A stretch of DNA of 23,365 nt, from positions 1 through 23,365 of the forward strand of contig JAITOS010000078.1 of assembly GCA_031289815.1 (NCBI GenBank). Direction: 5' to 3'. This document shows, piece after piece, positions 15,892 to 23,365 of this stretch; position 1 is the first letter of the stretch; every line of letters starts with the position of its first letter. Origin of the DNA: Peptococcaceae bacterium (GTDB lineage: Bacteria > Bacillota > Desulfitobacteriia > Desulfitobacteriales > Desulfitobacteriaceae). Under the pieces are notes generated by a model that worked only from the letters and a program-made list of their open reading frames with translations, was not told where the DNA came from and did no database searches. Both the position numbers and the translations under genes were made by a program.

Positions 15892-16506
15892 GTGGGACGA
15901 AAACGAAAAACAAAAAGCTGGAAACACACGTTATTTATATTTCTCCTCACGTTTTTTACAGCGACGGTCGTCAGCGGCGCCTCGATTGTCCTGCTCAATC
16001 ATACGAAACCTTGGGTGGCCGCGCTGGTTTTGCTGATTGTGGTGTTCCTTCACGTTGTTTTCGATACGGTGGGGACAGCTTCGACGGCAGCGACGGAACC
16101 GCCGCATCACGCCAGAGCGGCGAAAAAGATTTATGGGGCAAAGCAGTCGATTATGCTGGTGAAAAACGCGGATGTGGTCTCGACCTTTACCAACGATATT
16201 GTGGGGGACGTCACCAGCACCTTGGGAGGCGCTATGGCCGCGACCATCGTGCTGAGCCTGATTCGCGAGTATCCCCGGATGTCCGCCTATGAAGTATCGG
16301 TGAATACCCTGATGTTGGCTCTGGTCGCTTCCCTTACCGTCGCCGGCAAGGCGTTGGGCAAAACGCTGGCCATCCAGCGGGCCGATCACATTATCGGAAT
16401 CGTAGGCAGGATCATGGCGATGTTTGAGGATGTGATCCCTTGGCGGACGAAAGATCACAAAAAACAGGGGGGCAAAAAAAATGGGTCTGCTCGAAAGGAT
16501 TCGTGA
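15892..16506 (+). CDS. CorB-annotated (CNNM/DUF21-like) membrane protein without CBS domains
   Basis: A 204-residue membrane protein. Its conserved core (HVVFDTVGTASTAATE, then GAKQSIMLVKNADVV and FTNDIVGDVTSTLGGA) matches a small Firmicutes family usually annotated Mg2+/Co2+ transporter CorB, resembling the transmembrane half of CNNM/CorC proteins. Four hydrophobic segments are visible (about 11-33, 40-58, 108-125, 140-158). The CBS pair and CorC domain of full-length family members are absent, and the protein ends in a Lys-rich tail. Ion transport is therefore unproven. GTG15892 is supported by AGGAGGTC (15873-15880). The gene overlaps the dxs start by 26 nt, indicating coupling. Confidence 0.72.
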   Translation: MGRKRKTKSWKHTLFIFLLTFFTATVVSGASIVLLNHTKPWVAALVLLIVVFLHVVFDTVGTASTAATEPPHHARAAKKIYGAKQSIMLVKNADVVSTFTNDIVGDVTSTLGGAMAATIVLSLIREYPRMSAYEVSVNTLMLALVASLTVAGKALGKTLAIQRADHIIGIVGRIMAMFEDVIPWRTKDHKKQGGKKNGSARKDS

Positions 16507-18370
16507 ACCGGAAGATTTGCGTTTGTTGAATCCGCCGGAATTACAGGATCTGGCGCGGGAAATACGGCAAATCCTGATTGAAGTGGTTTCGGCAAATGGG
16601 GGACACTTGGCGCCGAATCTGGGGGTCGTCGAGCTGACCATTGCTTTGCACCGGGTTTTTACCAGCCCGGAAGATAAAATCATCTGGGACGTAGGGCATC
16701 AATCCTACGTCCACAAATTGCTGACCGGACGGTATGAGAATTTTCGCACACTGCGTAAGCTTAACGGCCTGTCCGGATTTCCCAGGCGGGAAGAAAGCCC
16801 GCACGACTGTTTTTCCACCGGGCATTCCAGCACCTCCGTCTCCGCCGCCATGGGATTTGCCAAAGCCCGGGATCTGCTCCGGGAAAAATCGCATGTAATC
16901 GCGGTGATCGGGGACGGGGCGATGACGGGCGGGATGGCCTATGAAGCCCTGAATCACGCCGGACACAGCGGCACGGATATGATCGTAGTACTCAACGATA
17001 ACGAGATGTCGATCTCCGCCAACGTAGGGGCCATGTCCCTCTATCTGAACCGGCTGCGGGTCGATCCGCTCTATGAAAAAAGAAAAGATCATTTGAAAAA
17101 AATGTTAAAAAAGATTCCGGCTATCGGCTCAAAAACCGCTGAAACCGCCAGAAAAGTGAAAAACAGCTTAAAACACCTGCTGGTTCCGGGGCTGTTATTC
17201 GAGGAGCTCGGCTTTACCTATCTGGGCCCGATCGACGGGCATGACGAAGCCCAGCTGGAAACGGTTTTAAAACAGGCGAAACAGAAAAAAGGTCCGATTT
17301 TGCTGCACGTGATTACCCACAAGGGAAGAGGGTACGCGCCGGCGGAGGAGAATCCGGACGTTTTTCACGGGGTCGGGCCCTTTAATCTCCTGACCGGCGA
17401 AGTGGAAAAAGCTGCTTCCGGGCCGACCTTTACCAAGGTTTTCGGCGAGACGCTCAACGCGCTGGCTGAAGAAAATCCTCAGATCCTGGCGATTACGGCG
17501 GCGATGCCCAGCGGCACCGGGCTGAGCTTGTTCGCGCAGCATTATCCTTCTCGTTTTTTTGACGTGGGGATTGCGGAACAACACGCGGTAACTTTTGCCG
17601 CCGCCTTGTCGTTTAGCGGCTTCAAGCCGGTGGTGGCGCTGTATTCCACGTTTATGCAGCGGGCGTTGGATCAGATTCTGCACGACGTCTGCCTGCAAAA
17701 GGCCAATGTGCTGTTAGCCATTGACCGCGCCGGGGTGGTGGGCGACGACGGGCCGTCTCATCACGGGCTGTTTGACCTGTCCTTGCTGCGGATGATTCCG
17801 AACATCGTGGTCATGGCGCCGAAGGATGTGAATGAACTGCGGAGTATGCTCTATACCGGTTTATTGCACGAGGGCCCGGTGGCGCTGCGGTATCCGCGGG
17901 GGGCGGGCTATGAGGTGGAAGCGGCGACCGGCTGGGAAAAATTGCCGATCGGCCAAGCGGAAACCGTCAAAGAAGGGGCGGATCTGACCCTTCTGGCCAT
18001 CGGGCCCCTGGTCTATACCGCTCTGGAAGCCGCCGCTGAATTGCAGCGCTATGGGGTCGAGGCGCGGGTGGTCAATCTCCGCTTTGCGAAACCGCTGGAT
18101 CGGGCGCTCATCCTCCGCTGCGCCGCTGAGACCAAGCGGTTGATTATACTGGAAGATCAAATCCTGGACGGCGGCGTAGGCAGCGCCGTATTGGAAGTTT
18201 TAGCGGCGGAAAATCTGACCGGCGTCAGCGTGGAGCGGCTCGGCTATCCCGAGTTTGCGGATCAGGGAACGATTCAGCAGTTACATCAGAAGTACGGCCT
18301 ATCGGTGAAAGGGATTTTTGGCGCCGTCGGCAGAATGGGTCTGATAAAACGTCAGCTGAACACGGTGTGA
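16481..18370 (+). CDS. dxs: 1-deoxy-D-xylulose-5-phosphate synthase
   Basis: A 629-residue thiamine-diphosphate enzyme that condenses pyruvate and glyceraldehyde 3-phosphate, the first step of the MEP isoprenoid pathway. Visible landmarks: DVGHQSYVHKLLTGR, SVSAAMGFAKARD, the ThDP motif beginning GDG (residues 144-146) and closing with NDNEMSIS, the catalytic-glutamate segment VGIAEQHAVT near residue 365, and the C-terminal transketolase domain to LGYPEFADQG. Full length for the family. GGGGG stands 9 nt before the ATG, inside the preceding gene. Its neighbours ispA and DUF212 belong to the same metabolic theme. Confidence 0.97.
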   Translation: MGLLERIREPEDLRLLNPPELQDLAREIRQILIEVVSANGGHLAPNLGVVELTIALHRVFTSPEDKIIWDVGHQSYVHKLLTGRYENFRTLRKLNGLSGFPRREESPHDCFSTGHSSTSVSAAMGFAKARDLLREKSHVIAVIGDGAMTGGMAYEALNHAGHSGTDMIVVLNDNEMSISANVGAMSLYLNRLRVDPLYEKRKDHLKKMLKKIPAIGSKTAETARKVKNSLKHLLVPGLLFEELGFTYLGPIDGHDEAQLETVLKQAKQKKGPILLHVITHKGRGYAPAEENPDVFHGVGPFNLLTGEVEKAASGPTFTKVFGETLNALAEENPQILAITAAMPSGTGLSLFAQHYPSRFFDVGIAEQHAVTFAAALSFSGFKPVVALYSTFMQRALDQILHDVCLQKANVLLAIDRAGVVGDDGPSHHGLFDLSLLRMIPNIVVMAPKDVNELRSMLYTGLLHEGPVALRYPRGAGYEVEAATGWEKLPIGQAETVKEGADLTLLAIGPLVYTALEAAAELQRYGVEARVVNLRFAKPLDRALILRCAAETKRLIILEDQILDGGVGSAVLEVLAAENLTGVSVERLGYPEFADQGTIQQLHQKYGLSVKGIFGAVGRMGLIKRQLNTV

Positions 18371-18389
18371 TCGGAGTGAGAAGAGCGCA

Positions 18390-19202
18390 GTGGCCAAAGA
18401 AAGACTGGATGTATTACTGGTGCGGCAGGGTCTGATGGAAAGCCGTGAGAAAGCAAAAGCGGCGGTCATGGCCGGTTGGATTTTCGGGGATGGGCAGCGT
18501 CTGGATAAACCGGGGATGGCGCTGTCCGCCGACGTGTGCCTGGAAGTAAAGGGAGAGCAGCCGCCTTTTGTATCTCGCGGCGGTTTGAAACTAGCGAAAG
18601 CGTTGCAAGTATTTCCGCTGTCCTTTGCCGGGGCGGTCATGGCGGATATCGGAGCTTCCGCCGGGGGCTTTACCGACTGCGCCTTGCAGAACGGCGCGGC
18701 TCGCGTTTACGCAATTGACGTCGGCTATGGTCAGCTGCATTGGAAGCTGCGGACCGATCCCCGGGTGGTCGTGTTGGAGCGGACGAACGCCCGCTATTTG
18801 GAAGCCGACTCTTTGCCGGAATCGATGGATTGGATCGTCACCGACGTATCGTTTATTTCCCTGACCAAGATATTTCCCGCGGTCCAGCGGCTCCTTAAAG
18901 TTGGAGGGCAGGTGGTAGCGCTGATTAAACCGCAATTTGAAGCGGGACGGGAAAGCGTCGGCAAGCGCGGCGTGGTTAAAGACCCTCAGATCCACGCGCA
19001 GGTTCTGGAGAACATCCTGACGGCGGCGACAGGGGCAGGATTTCAGGTCAGAGGGCTCAGCTATTCTCCGATTCGCGGACCGGAAGGAAACATCGAGTAT
19101 TTAGCTTGGCTGGAATACACAGCGGCGACTGAAGACGCTCCGCCGGATTGGAAGATCACGGTGGCTGAGGTCGTACAGGAGGCGCAGAAAGGAGCGTTGT
19201 AA
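18390..19202 (+). CDS. tlyA: TlyA family rRNA (cytidine-2'-O)-methyltransferase
   Basis: A 270-residue protein with an N-terminal S4 RNA-binding domain (about residues 3-65: RLDVLLVRQGLMESREKA) and an FtsJ-like methyltransferase domain with SAM loop ADIGASAGGFTD (from residue 85), acidic residue in the second strand (YAIDVGYGQ) and catalytic-region lysine in LIKPQFEAG. TlyA enzymes methylate ribose 2'-OH of cytidines in 16S and/or 23S rRNA; which sites apply here cannot be read from sequence. It begins with GTG, 19 nt after dxs, and is followed by nadK after one base, the usual Firmicutes order. Confidence 0.93.
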   Translation: MAKERLDVLLVRQGLMESREKAKAAVMAGWIFGDGQRLDKPGMALSADVCLEVKGEQPPFVSRGGLKLAKALQVFPLSFAGAVMADIGASAGGFTDCALQNGAARVYAIDVGYGQLHWKLRTDPRVVVLERTNARYLEADSLPESMDWIVTDVSFISLTKIFPAVQRLLKVGGQVVALIKPQFEAGRESVGKRGVVKDPQIHAQVLENILTAATGAGFQVRGLSYSPIRGPEGNIEYLAWLEYTAATEDAPPDWKITVAEVVQEAQKGAL

Positions 19203-19203
19203 G

Positions 19204-20019
19204 ATGAATAAGATTGGCTTATGGGGTAATTTGAGCAAAGAAGAGCCATTAGCGGTCTCTCATCAGATCGAAGAGTGGCTGGTTGCCCGCGAATGTGAGG
19301 TCTTTCGCGTGTGGGAGCAATTTAAAGAACAAAAGGTGGATTGCATCATCTCCCTGGGAGGGGATGGCACCCTGCTGGAGACGGCCAGAGAAGCGGCGAT
19401 TTGGAAAATACCGGTATTGGGGATTAATTTTGGCCGCTTGGGCTTTCTGTGCGAAATCGAGCGCGACGACCTCTGGAACGCGCTGGAAGCCGTTTTAAAA
19501 GGGGAATATACGATTCAGGAACGGGCGATGCTCACCGCCAAAATTCATCGCAACGGCTTGCAGGAAATCTACATGAACGCCCTGAATGACGTCGTATTCA
19601 GCAGAGAATCCAGAGATGGTCAGGTCATCTTGCAGGCGAACATTTCCGGGGAGCCGTCGGTGCGCTATCCGGCGGACGGCCTGATTATCGCGACGCCGAC
19701 CGGTTCCACCGCCTACTCGCTATCCGCCGGGGGGCCGGTGGTGAGCCCGGAGGTGGAAGCGATCCTGTTGACGCCTTTGGCGGCGCATTCGCTATCCGCT
19801 CGGCCGATGATGGTCGCCCAAAAAGAGGTAATCGAGATCACGCTGGTGCGGGGCGACTCCTGCCGGGTGACGTTTGACGGCCAATATCATGTGAGTATCG
19901 GTCCCGATGAGCGAACTCTGATTCGCACCTCGGAACTGAAGGCCAGACTGATTCATCTGGGGACGCGCAGTTTTCCTAAAATCGTCCGGGAAAAACTGAT
20001 GGATCGCTGGCATGATTAA
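19204..20019 (+). CDS. nadK: NAD kinase
   Basis: A 271-residue kinase that makes NADP+ from NAD+. The GGDG motif (residues 52-55, catalytic-region D54) with TLLETAREA, NFGRLGFLCEI, the NDVVFSR segment and ADGLIIATPTGSTAYSLSAGGP are all present. AAAGGAG near 19188 serves as ribosome site. The gene follows tlyA after one nucleotide and overlaps the next gene by 8 nt, so all are probably on one transcript. Confidence 0.96.
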   Translation: MNKIGLWGNLSKEEPLAVSHQIEEWLVARECEVFRVWEQFKEQKVDCIISLGGDGTLLETAREAAIWKIPVLGINFGRLGFLCEIERDDLWNALEAVLKGEYTIQERAMLTAKIHRNGLQEIYMNALNDVVFSRESRDGQVILQANISGEPSVRYPADGLIIATPTGSTAYSLSAGGPVVSPEVEAILLTPLAAHSLSARPMMVAQKEVIEITLVRGDSCRVTFDGQYHVSIGPDERTLIRTSELKARLIHLGTRSFPKIVREKLMDRWHD

Positions 20020-20587
20020 TGGAATTCAGAATATTCAGAAAAATATTCGTTTATTTCTGACCGCCGTCATCCAGTCCGGAGACACCGTGCTGGACGCGAC
20101 GGCGGGGCGGGGCAGGGATACGCAATTTCTGGCGGAGCGCGTCGGCCCGCGGGGAACGGTACACGCCTTTGATATTCAGGCGGAAGCTCTGGCGGATACG
20201 CGGAAGCTGCTGCGAGAGCAGGAGCTGGAGCGGATCGTGCAGCTGCACCGGCGCGATCACGCGGCTTTGGCTCAGGTGGTGCGGGCGCCTCTGCGCGCCG
20301 CGATGTTTAACTTGGGCTATCTGCCCGGCGGCGATCAGGCCATCGTCACCCAAGCGGCGACGACGGTCGAAGCGCTGCGGGCGGCGACCGGTCTTTTATT
20401 GCCCGGTGGGATTGTCAGCCTGACCGTTTACCGGGGACATCCCGGCGCGCTGGAGGAAGAGGCAGCCGTAAGAACGTTTATTCACGGGTTGCCGGAATCT
20501 TTTTCCGTGCTGGAAGGGCGTTATCCGGCCTTGCCTGAGCACACCCCTTATTGGATTTTGCTACAGAAGAAAGAGGGGGGAGAATAA
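20012..20587 (+). CDS. mnmM: MnmM/YtqB-type tRNA methyltransferase (formerly putative rRNA methylase)
   Basis: A 191-residue class I SAM methyltransferase. The SAM loop VLDATAGRGRDTQFLA is near residues 25-40, the acidic strand end in HAFDIQ follows, and MFNLGYLPGGD is the family's hallmark catalytic-region motif, with LTVYRGHPGA after it. The family, long annotated as rRNA methylase, has been reported in Gram-positive bacteria as MnmM (YtqB), which methylates the aminomethyl group of wobble-position 2-thiouridine in tRNA. Assignment to that role here rests on family resemblance. ATG20012 overlaps the nadK end by 8 nt. Confidence 0.82.
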   Translation: MINGIQNIQKNIRLFLTAVIQSGDTVLDATAGRGRDTQFLAERVGPRGTVHAFDIQAEALADTRKLLREQELERIVQLHRRDHAALAQVVRAPLRAAMFNLGYLPGGDQAIVTQAATTVEALRAATGLLLPGGIVSLTVYRGHPGALEEEAAVRTFIHGLPESFSVLEGRYPALPEHTPYWILLQKKEGGE

Positions 20588-20590
20588 AAA

Positions 20591-21043
20591 GTGAAAACCC
20601 GGCGTCTAAGAAAAATCCAGGAGCTTATTGCCAAAGAAATGATTCATACCCAAGAGGAACTGGCTGAGCGCTTGAGGCAGGAAGGATTTCAGGTGACGCA
20701 AGCCACGGTTTCGCGGGATATCAAAGAAATGGGACTCGTCAAGATACCCGGTCAGGACGAGGAATATCGCTACGCGATTCCGGGAGAGACGGTTTCTGTG
20801 AACAGCCTGGAAAGATTGAGACGGGTGATCCAGGAGACCGTGGTGAGCGTGAACGACAGCGAGAATTTGGTGATCGTCCGCACGATTCCGGGAAACGCCC
20901 AAGCCCTGGCTTCCCTGCTGGACGCCGGTCATTGGGAAGCGGTGATCGGCACGGTCGCTGGTGACGACACCGTTTTGATGGTGATAAAACCCAAAGAAGC
21001 GGCGGCGGAGATTACCAAACGTCTCTTTGATCTGATGGGATAG
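20591..21043 (+). CDS. argR: Arginine repressor ArgR/AhrC
   Basis: A 150-residue regulator. An N-terminal winged helix (about 1-70; TQEELAERLRQEGFQVTQATVSRDIKEMGL) is followed by the C-terminal oligomerisation and arginine-binding domain with GNAQALASLLD and GTVAGDDTVLMVI. It represses arginine biosynthesis and activates catabolism with L-arginine as corepressor. It starts with GTG 3 nt after the previous stop, behind a G-rich ribosome site, and is followed by recN after 12 nt, a pairing common in Firmicutes. I did not find a clear ARG box in this window. Confidence 0.95.
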   Translation: MKTRRLRKIQELIAKEMIHTQEELAERLRQEGFQVTQATVSRDIKEMGLVKIPGQDEEYRYAIPGETVSVNSLERLRRVIQETVVSVNDSENLVIVRTIPGNAQALASLLDAGHWEAVIGTVAGDDTVLMVIKPKEAAAEITKRLFDLMG

Positions 21044-21055
21044 GGGGTCGGAGCG

Positions 21056-22735
21056 ATGCTGACGGAATTAAGCATTGAGAATTTTGCTTTAATGGAAAAG
21101 GTGCGTTTGCGTTTGGGCGCGGGGTTATCGGTCTTTACCGGTGAAACCGGCGCGGGTAAATCCATGCTGATCGACGCTCTGGGCGTATTGCTGGGCGGAC
21201 GCGCCAGCGTGGATATGATTCGCTTCGGGGAAGAAAAGGTCGGAATCGAAGGGATATTTACCGGGATAGCGGCGGACGCGGCGCAAAGGCTGGAAGAGGC
21301 GGGATACCCCGCGGAAGAAGGCCAATGGATTCTGTTTCGGGAACTGAACTTGAACGGAAAGAATACCTGCCGCCTTCAGGGGCGCGCCGTTCCCTTGAGC
21401 CTCTACCGTTCGCTGTGCGAAGGACTGGCGGATATTCACGGCCAGCTGGAACACCAGAGCCTGCTCCATCCCGCGGTACACCGGCAGCTGCTGGATGCGC
21501 TGGGCGGGGGAGAACAGCTGGAACTGGCGGCTGAAGTGCAGAAAGCGGCCCGCGCTTACCGCGAACTGATCAAAAAAGAACGTCAACTCCTGGTCTTGGA
21601 GCAGGAACGGGAACAGCGCTTAGAGACGCTTCAATACCAGCTGGCGGAAATCGACGAGGTTCAGCCGCAAGTGGGGGAGGAAGAAAAACTTCAGCAGGAA
21701 AAAAAGCGGATGGCGAACGCGGAGAAAATCAGTCATCTGAGCGCGACCGCCTATAAGGAACTCTATGAAGGCGAAGAGGGCGGACGGGAGCGTCCGGCGC
21801 TGGACGCCTTGGGGATCGCGCGCAAGGAATTGGCGGAGCTGGCACGCTTGGACGCCCAGAGCGCGGTTCTGCTGGAACAGGCGGAAACCGCCTACTTTGC
21901 CGTGGAAGAATTGGCGGCGGCCATGAAAGCCTATGGCGAGCAGCTGGCGTTTGAACCGGAACGGCTGACGCAGATCGAAGACCGGCTGCATCAATTGCGC
22001 CGTCTGCGTAAATACGGCGCCTCCCTGGAAGAGATCACGGCGGCGCGCGAAACGATGGCGCTCGAAGCGGACGGGATTCGGAACCTGGAGGGGCAATTAA
22101 AAGAGCTGACGCAGGAGAAGGAGAAGCTGCAAAGACAATATGAGGCGGCGGCGGACCGACTTTCGCAGGGAAGAGAGGCGTTGGCGCAGGTATTCCAGGA
22201 GGAAATCAAGGGCGAGCTGGCGGTATTGGGTTTGGAAAAGAGCCGCTTGACGGTTCGCCTGGAGCAACAGAACGCACCCTCGGAACAGGGCAATGAGACG
22301 GTGGAATTTTACTTCACCGCCAATCCGGGCGAACCGCTGAAACCTCTGGCGAAGGTAGCTTCTGGCGGCGAAATGTCACGCCTGATTCTGGCTTTAAAGA
22401 GCTTATTGGCCCAGGTGGAAAGCGTGGGCGCGTTTGTCTTTGACGAAGTGGACAGTGGCATTGGCGGCGGAACCATTCGGAAAATAGGAGACAAGCTCGC
22501 CCGGATTGCCGCGAATCGTCAGGTGCTATGTATCACCCACGCGGCGCACGTGGCCGCCTACGCCGACGATCATTTTGGCATTATTAAGGAAAGCGACGGC
22601 GAACGGACTCGCACCGTCCTGATCAGGCTGGAGGGGGAGGCGCGGGTTCGCGAATTGGCGCGGATGCTCGGCGGAGATCAGGGCGGGATCGCTTATCAGC
22701 ACGCGGAAGAATTGCTGAAGGAGGCACGGCTTTAG
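21056..22735 (+). CDS. recN: DNA repair protein RecN
   Basis: A 559-residue SMC-like ATPase acting early in double-strand-break repair. The Walker A loop GETGAGKS is at residues 29-36. Central coiled-coil arms rich in Glu, Gln and Leu run from about 155 to 365 with a break in the middle. The ABC signature ASGGEMSRL lies near residue 435 and the Walker B segment FDEVDSGIGGGT near 460, followed by CITHAAHVAAYADDHFGI. Full length. It ends the long co-directional run; the next gene begins 193 nt later. Confidence 0.96.
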   Translation: MLTELSIENFALMEKVRLRLGAGLSVFTGETGAGKSMLIDALGVLLGGRASVDMIRFGEEKVGIEGIFTGIAADAAQRLEEAGYPAEEGQWILFRELNLNGKNTCRLQGRAVPLSLYRSLCEGLADIHGQLEHQSLLHPAVHRQLLDALGGGEQLELAAEVQKAARAYRELIKKERQLLVLEQEREQRLETLQYQLAEIDEVQPQVGEEEKLQQEKKRMANAEKISHLSATAYKELYEGEEGGRERPALDALGIARKELAELARLDAQSAVLLEQAETAYFAVEELAAAMKAYGEQLAFEPERLTQIEDRLHQLRRLRKYGASLEEITAARETMALEADGIRNLEGQLKELTQEKEKLQRQYEAAADRLSQGREALAQVFQEEIKGELAVLGLEKSRLTVRLEQQNAPSEQGNETVEFYFTANPGEPLKPLAKVASGGEMSRLILALKSLLAQVESVGAFVFDEVDSGIGGGTIRKIGDKLARIAANRQVLCITHAAHVAAYADDHFGIIKESDGERTRTVLIRLEGEARVRELARMLGGDQGGIAYQHAEELLKEARL

Positions 22736-22795
22736 CGACGGCGCGGCTGACGCCCTTGTTTCCATGACAGCGCAAACACCGTCACAAATCGTTTA

Positions 22796-22810
22796 TGAAA
22801 AGTATTTTCA
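22796..22810. repeat. Palindrome TGAAAA-GTA-TTTTCA
   Basis: Perfect 6-bp inverted repeat with a 3-nt spacer in the recN downstream spacer. A/T-rich and without a T run, so it is not a terminator. It could be an operator or chance. Confidence 0.3.
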
Positions 22811-22819
22811 CGCTTGGCT

Positions 22820-22832
22820 CGGTTCGGAACCG
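22820..22832. repeat. Palindrome CGGTTC-G-GAACCG
   Basis: Perfect 6-bp inverted repeat around a single base, ten bases after the previous palindrome. A loop of one base is too tight for a stable RNA hairpin, so a protein-binding site is more likely than a terminator, if it is functional at all. Confidence 0.3.
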
Positions 22833-22928
22833 CCTGTCCTTCGCCTGCTTTGAGGTTTTAGCCATAGCGCCGGAACACCGCAGCGTTGTAGCAGCAGCGC
22901 AGCGGCGCAATAAGAATAGGAGGTCGCC

Positions 22929-23365
22929 ATGAAAAAATTCCTTAAAATTGTAATCGCCTTCCTCGCCGCCGCCATTCTTATTTCCGTGGCGTTGTTCTGG
23001 TCGCTTTTAGGCGTATCGCCGCCGGAGCTTTTGGCGCAACGCCTGTCGCCCAAGGATCGGATAGCTGTCCAATACCACGATTCCTTTCTGTTGAACGCTA
23101 AAAGCTATTTTGAAAAGCAGGAAAAAAACCAATGCGCGGGATTTTCCTCCGCCTATCTTTTGCGTTTTCTGGGCGAAGATATAGACGGAACTCAAAGCTA
23201 TCAAGAGATGAAGTATACCTTTAGAAACGGCTATGTCTTGCCGCAGTCCATACAGCAAATGGTGAACAAATACGGTTATGACGGCAGATTCTATCAAGGG
23301 ACGATCGAAACCCTGAAAATGCGCCTGTCGGCCAATACGCCGGTCATAGCCCTGATTGGTCAGGG
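22929..23365 (+). CDS. Membrane-anchored C39-like cysteine peptidase fold protein (truncated by window end)
   Basis: An open reading frame of 145 codons continuing past the right edge. The N-terminus (MKKFLKIVIAFLAAAILIS, hydrophobic to about residue 28) is a signal peptide or membrane anchor. A spacer follows, then NQCAGFSSAYLLRFLGED near residue 77, where a cysteine heads a helix as in papain-like C39 peptidases, followed by a segment typical of that fold (MVNKYGYDGRFYQGTIETLKM, then TPVIALIGQG). The catalytic histidine and the rest of the domain would lie beyond the window. AGGAGG (22918-22923) precedes the ATG by 5 nt. It probably acts outside the cytoplasm; target unknown. Confidence 0.65.
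   Translation, partial: MKKFLKIVIAFLAAAILISVALFWSLLGVSPPELLAQRLSPKDRIAVQYHDSFLLNAKSYFEKQEKNQCAGFSSAYLLRFLGEDIDGTQSYQEMKYTFRNGYVLPQSIQQMVNKYGYDGRFYQGTIETLKMRLSANTPVIALIGQ

Noticed and set aside
22866..22906. Hairpin GCGCCG / CGGCGC as recN terminator
   Set aside because: A 6-bp stem with an approximately 30-nt loop and no T run afterwards does not qualify as an intrinsic terminator.
1..23365. CRISPR arrays, tRNA or rRNA genes, insertion sequences, attachment sites
   Set aside because: I looked for spaced direct repeats, tRNA-like cloverleaf and TTCGAATC-type arms, and transposase or integrase motifs, and saw none.

Overview
The window is a dense chromosomal segment, roughly 55% G+C by eye, from an anaerobic Firmicute. 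The gene order nusB, folD, fchA, xseA, xseB, ispA, dxs, tlyA, nadK, mnmM/ytqB, argR, recN is a classic Firmicutes housekeeping string. The very large 2-hydroxyacyl-CoA dehydratase-activase-like protein at the left points to a strict anaerobe. A member of the Negativicutes, or a related clostridial lineage, fits best. That assignment is inference, because no rRNA or tRNA gene is present.

Left block (1-7050, + strand). After a weak terminator-like end and a good extended -10 promoter comes a 1445-residue protein with two BadF/BcrA-type ATPase modules, DUF2229 and a dehydratase-like C-terminus. It overlaps an aromatic-acid-exporter-family (DUF939) membrane protein by 25 nt. A small hairpin separates these from glucose-6-phosphate isomerase.

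Middle block (7051-9364). This looks like a plastic spot. It holds an orphan Shine-Dalgarno sequence just after pgi, a hybrid sensor histidine kinase that is the only minus-strand gene of the window, and a frame-broken gene relic of perhaps flavodoxin-like type next to the nusB promoter.

Right block (9365-22735, + strand). A tightly packed string of overlapping or nearly touching genes. NusB is followed by a Kae1/TsaD-like protein whose reading frame runs 125 nt into folD. FolD and FchA together interconvert methylene-, methenyl- and formyl-tetrahydrofolate. A PAQR/hemolysin III membrane protein follows. Exonuclease VII (xseA/xseB), farnesyl diphosphate synthase, a DUF212 membrane protein, a CorB-annotated membrane protein without CBS domains, and DXP synthase come next. 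Ending the string are TlyA, NAD kinase, MnmM/YtqB, ArgR and RecN. Themes are isoprenoid precursor supply (dxs, ispA), one-carbon folate metabolism, RNA modification and DNA repair.

Right edge (22736-23365). A 193-nt spacer with two short palindromes precedes a truncated gene for a membrane-anchored or secreted C39-like cysteine peptidase fold protein.

I see no convincing unknown system such as a defence island, CRISPR array or mobile element. The most interesting points are the fused activase and its exporter neighbour, a FolD whose cyclohydrolase glutamine is replaced by glutamate next to a dedicated cyclodeaminase-type protein, the read-through overlap of the Kae1-like gene into folD, and the disturbed 7051-9364 interval.
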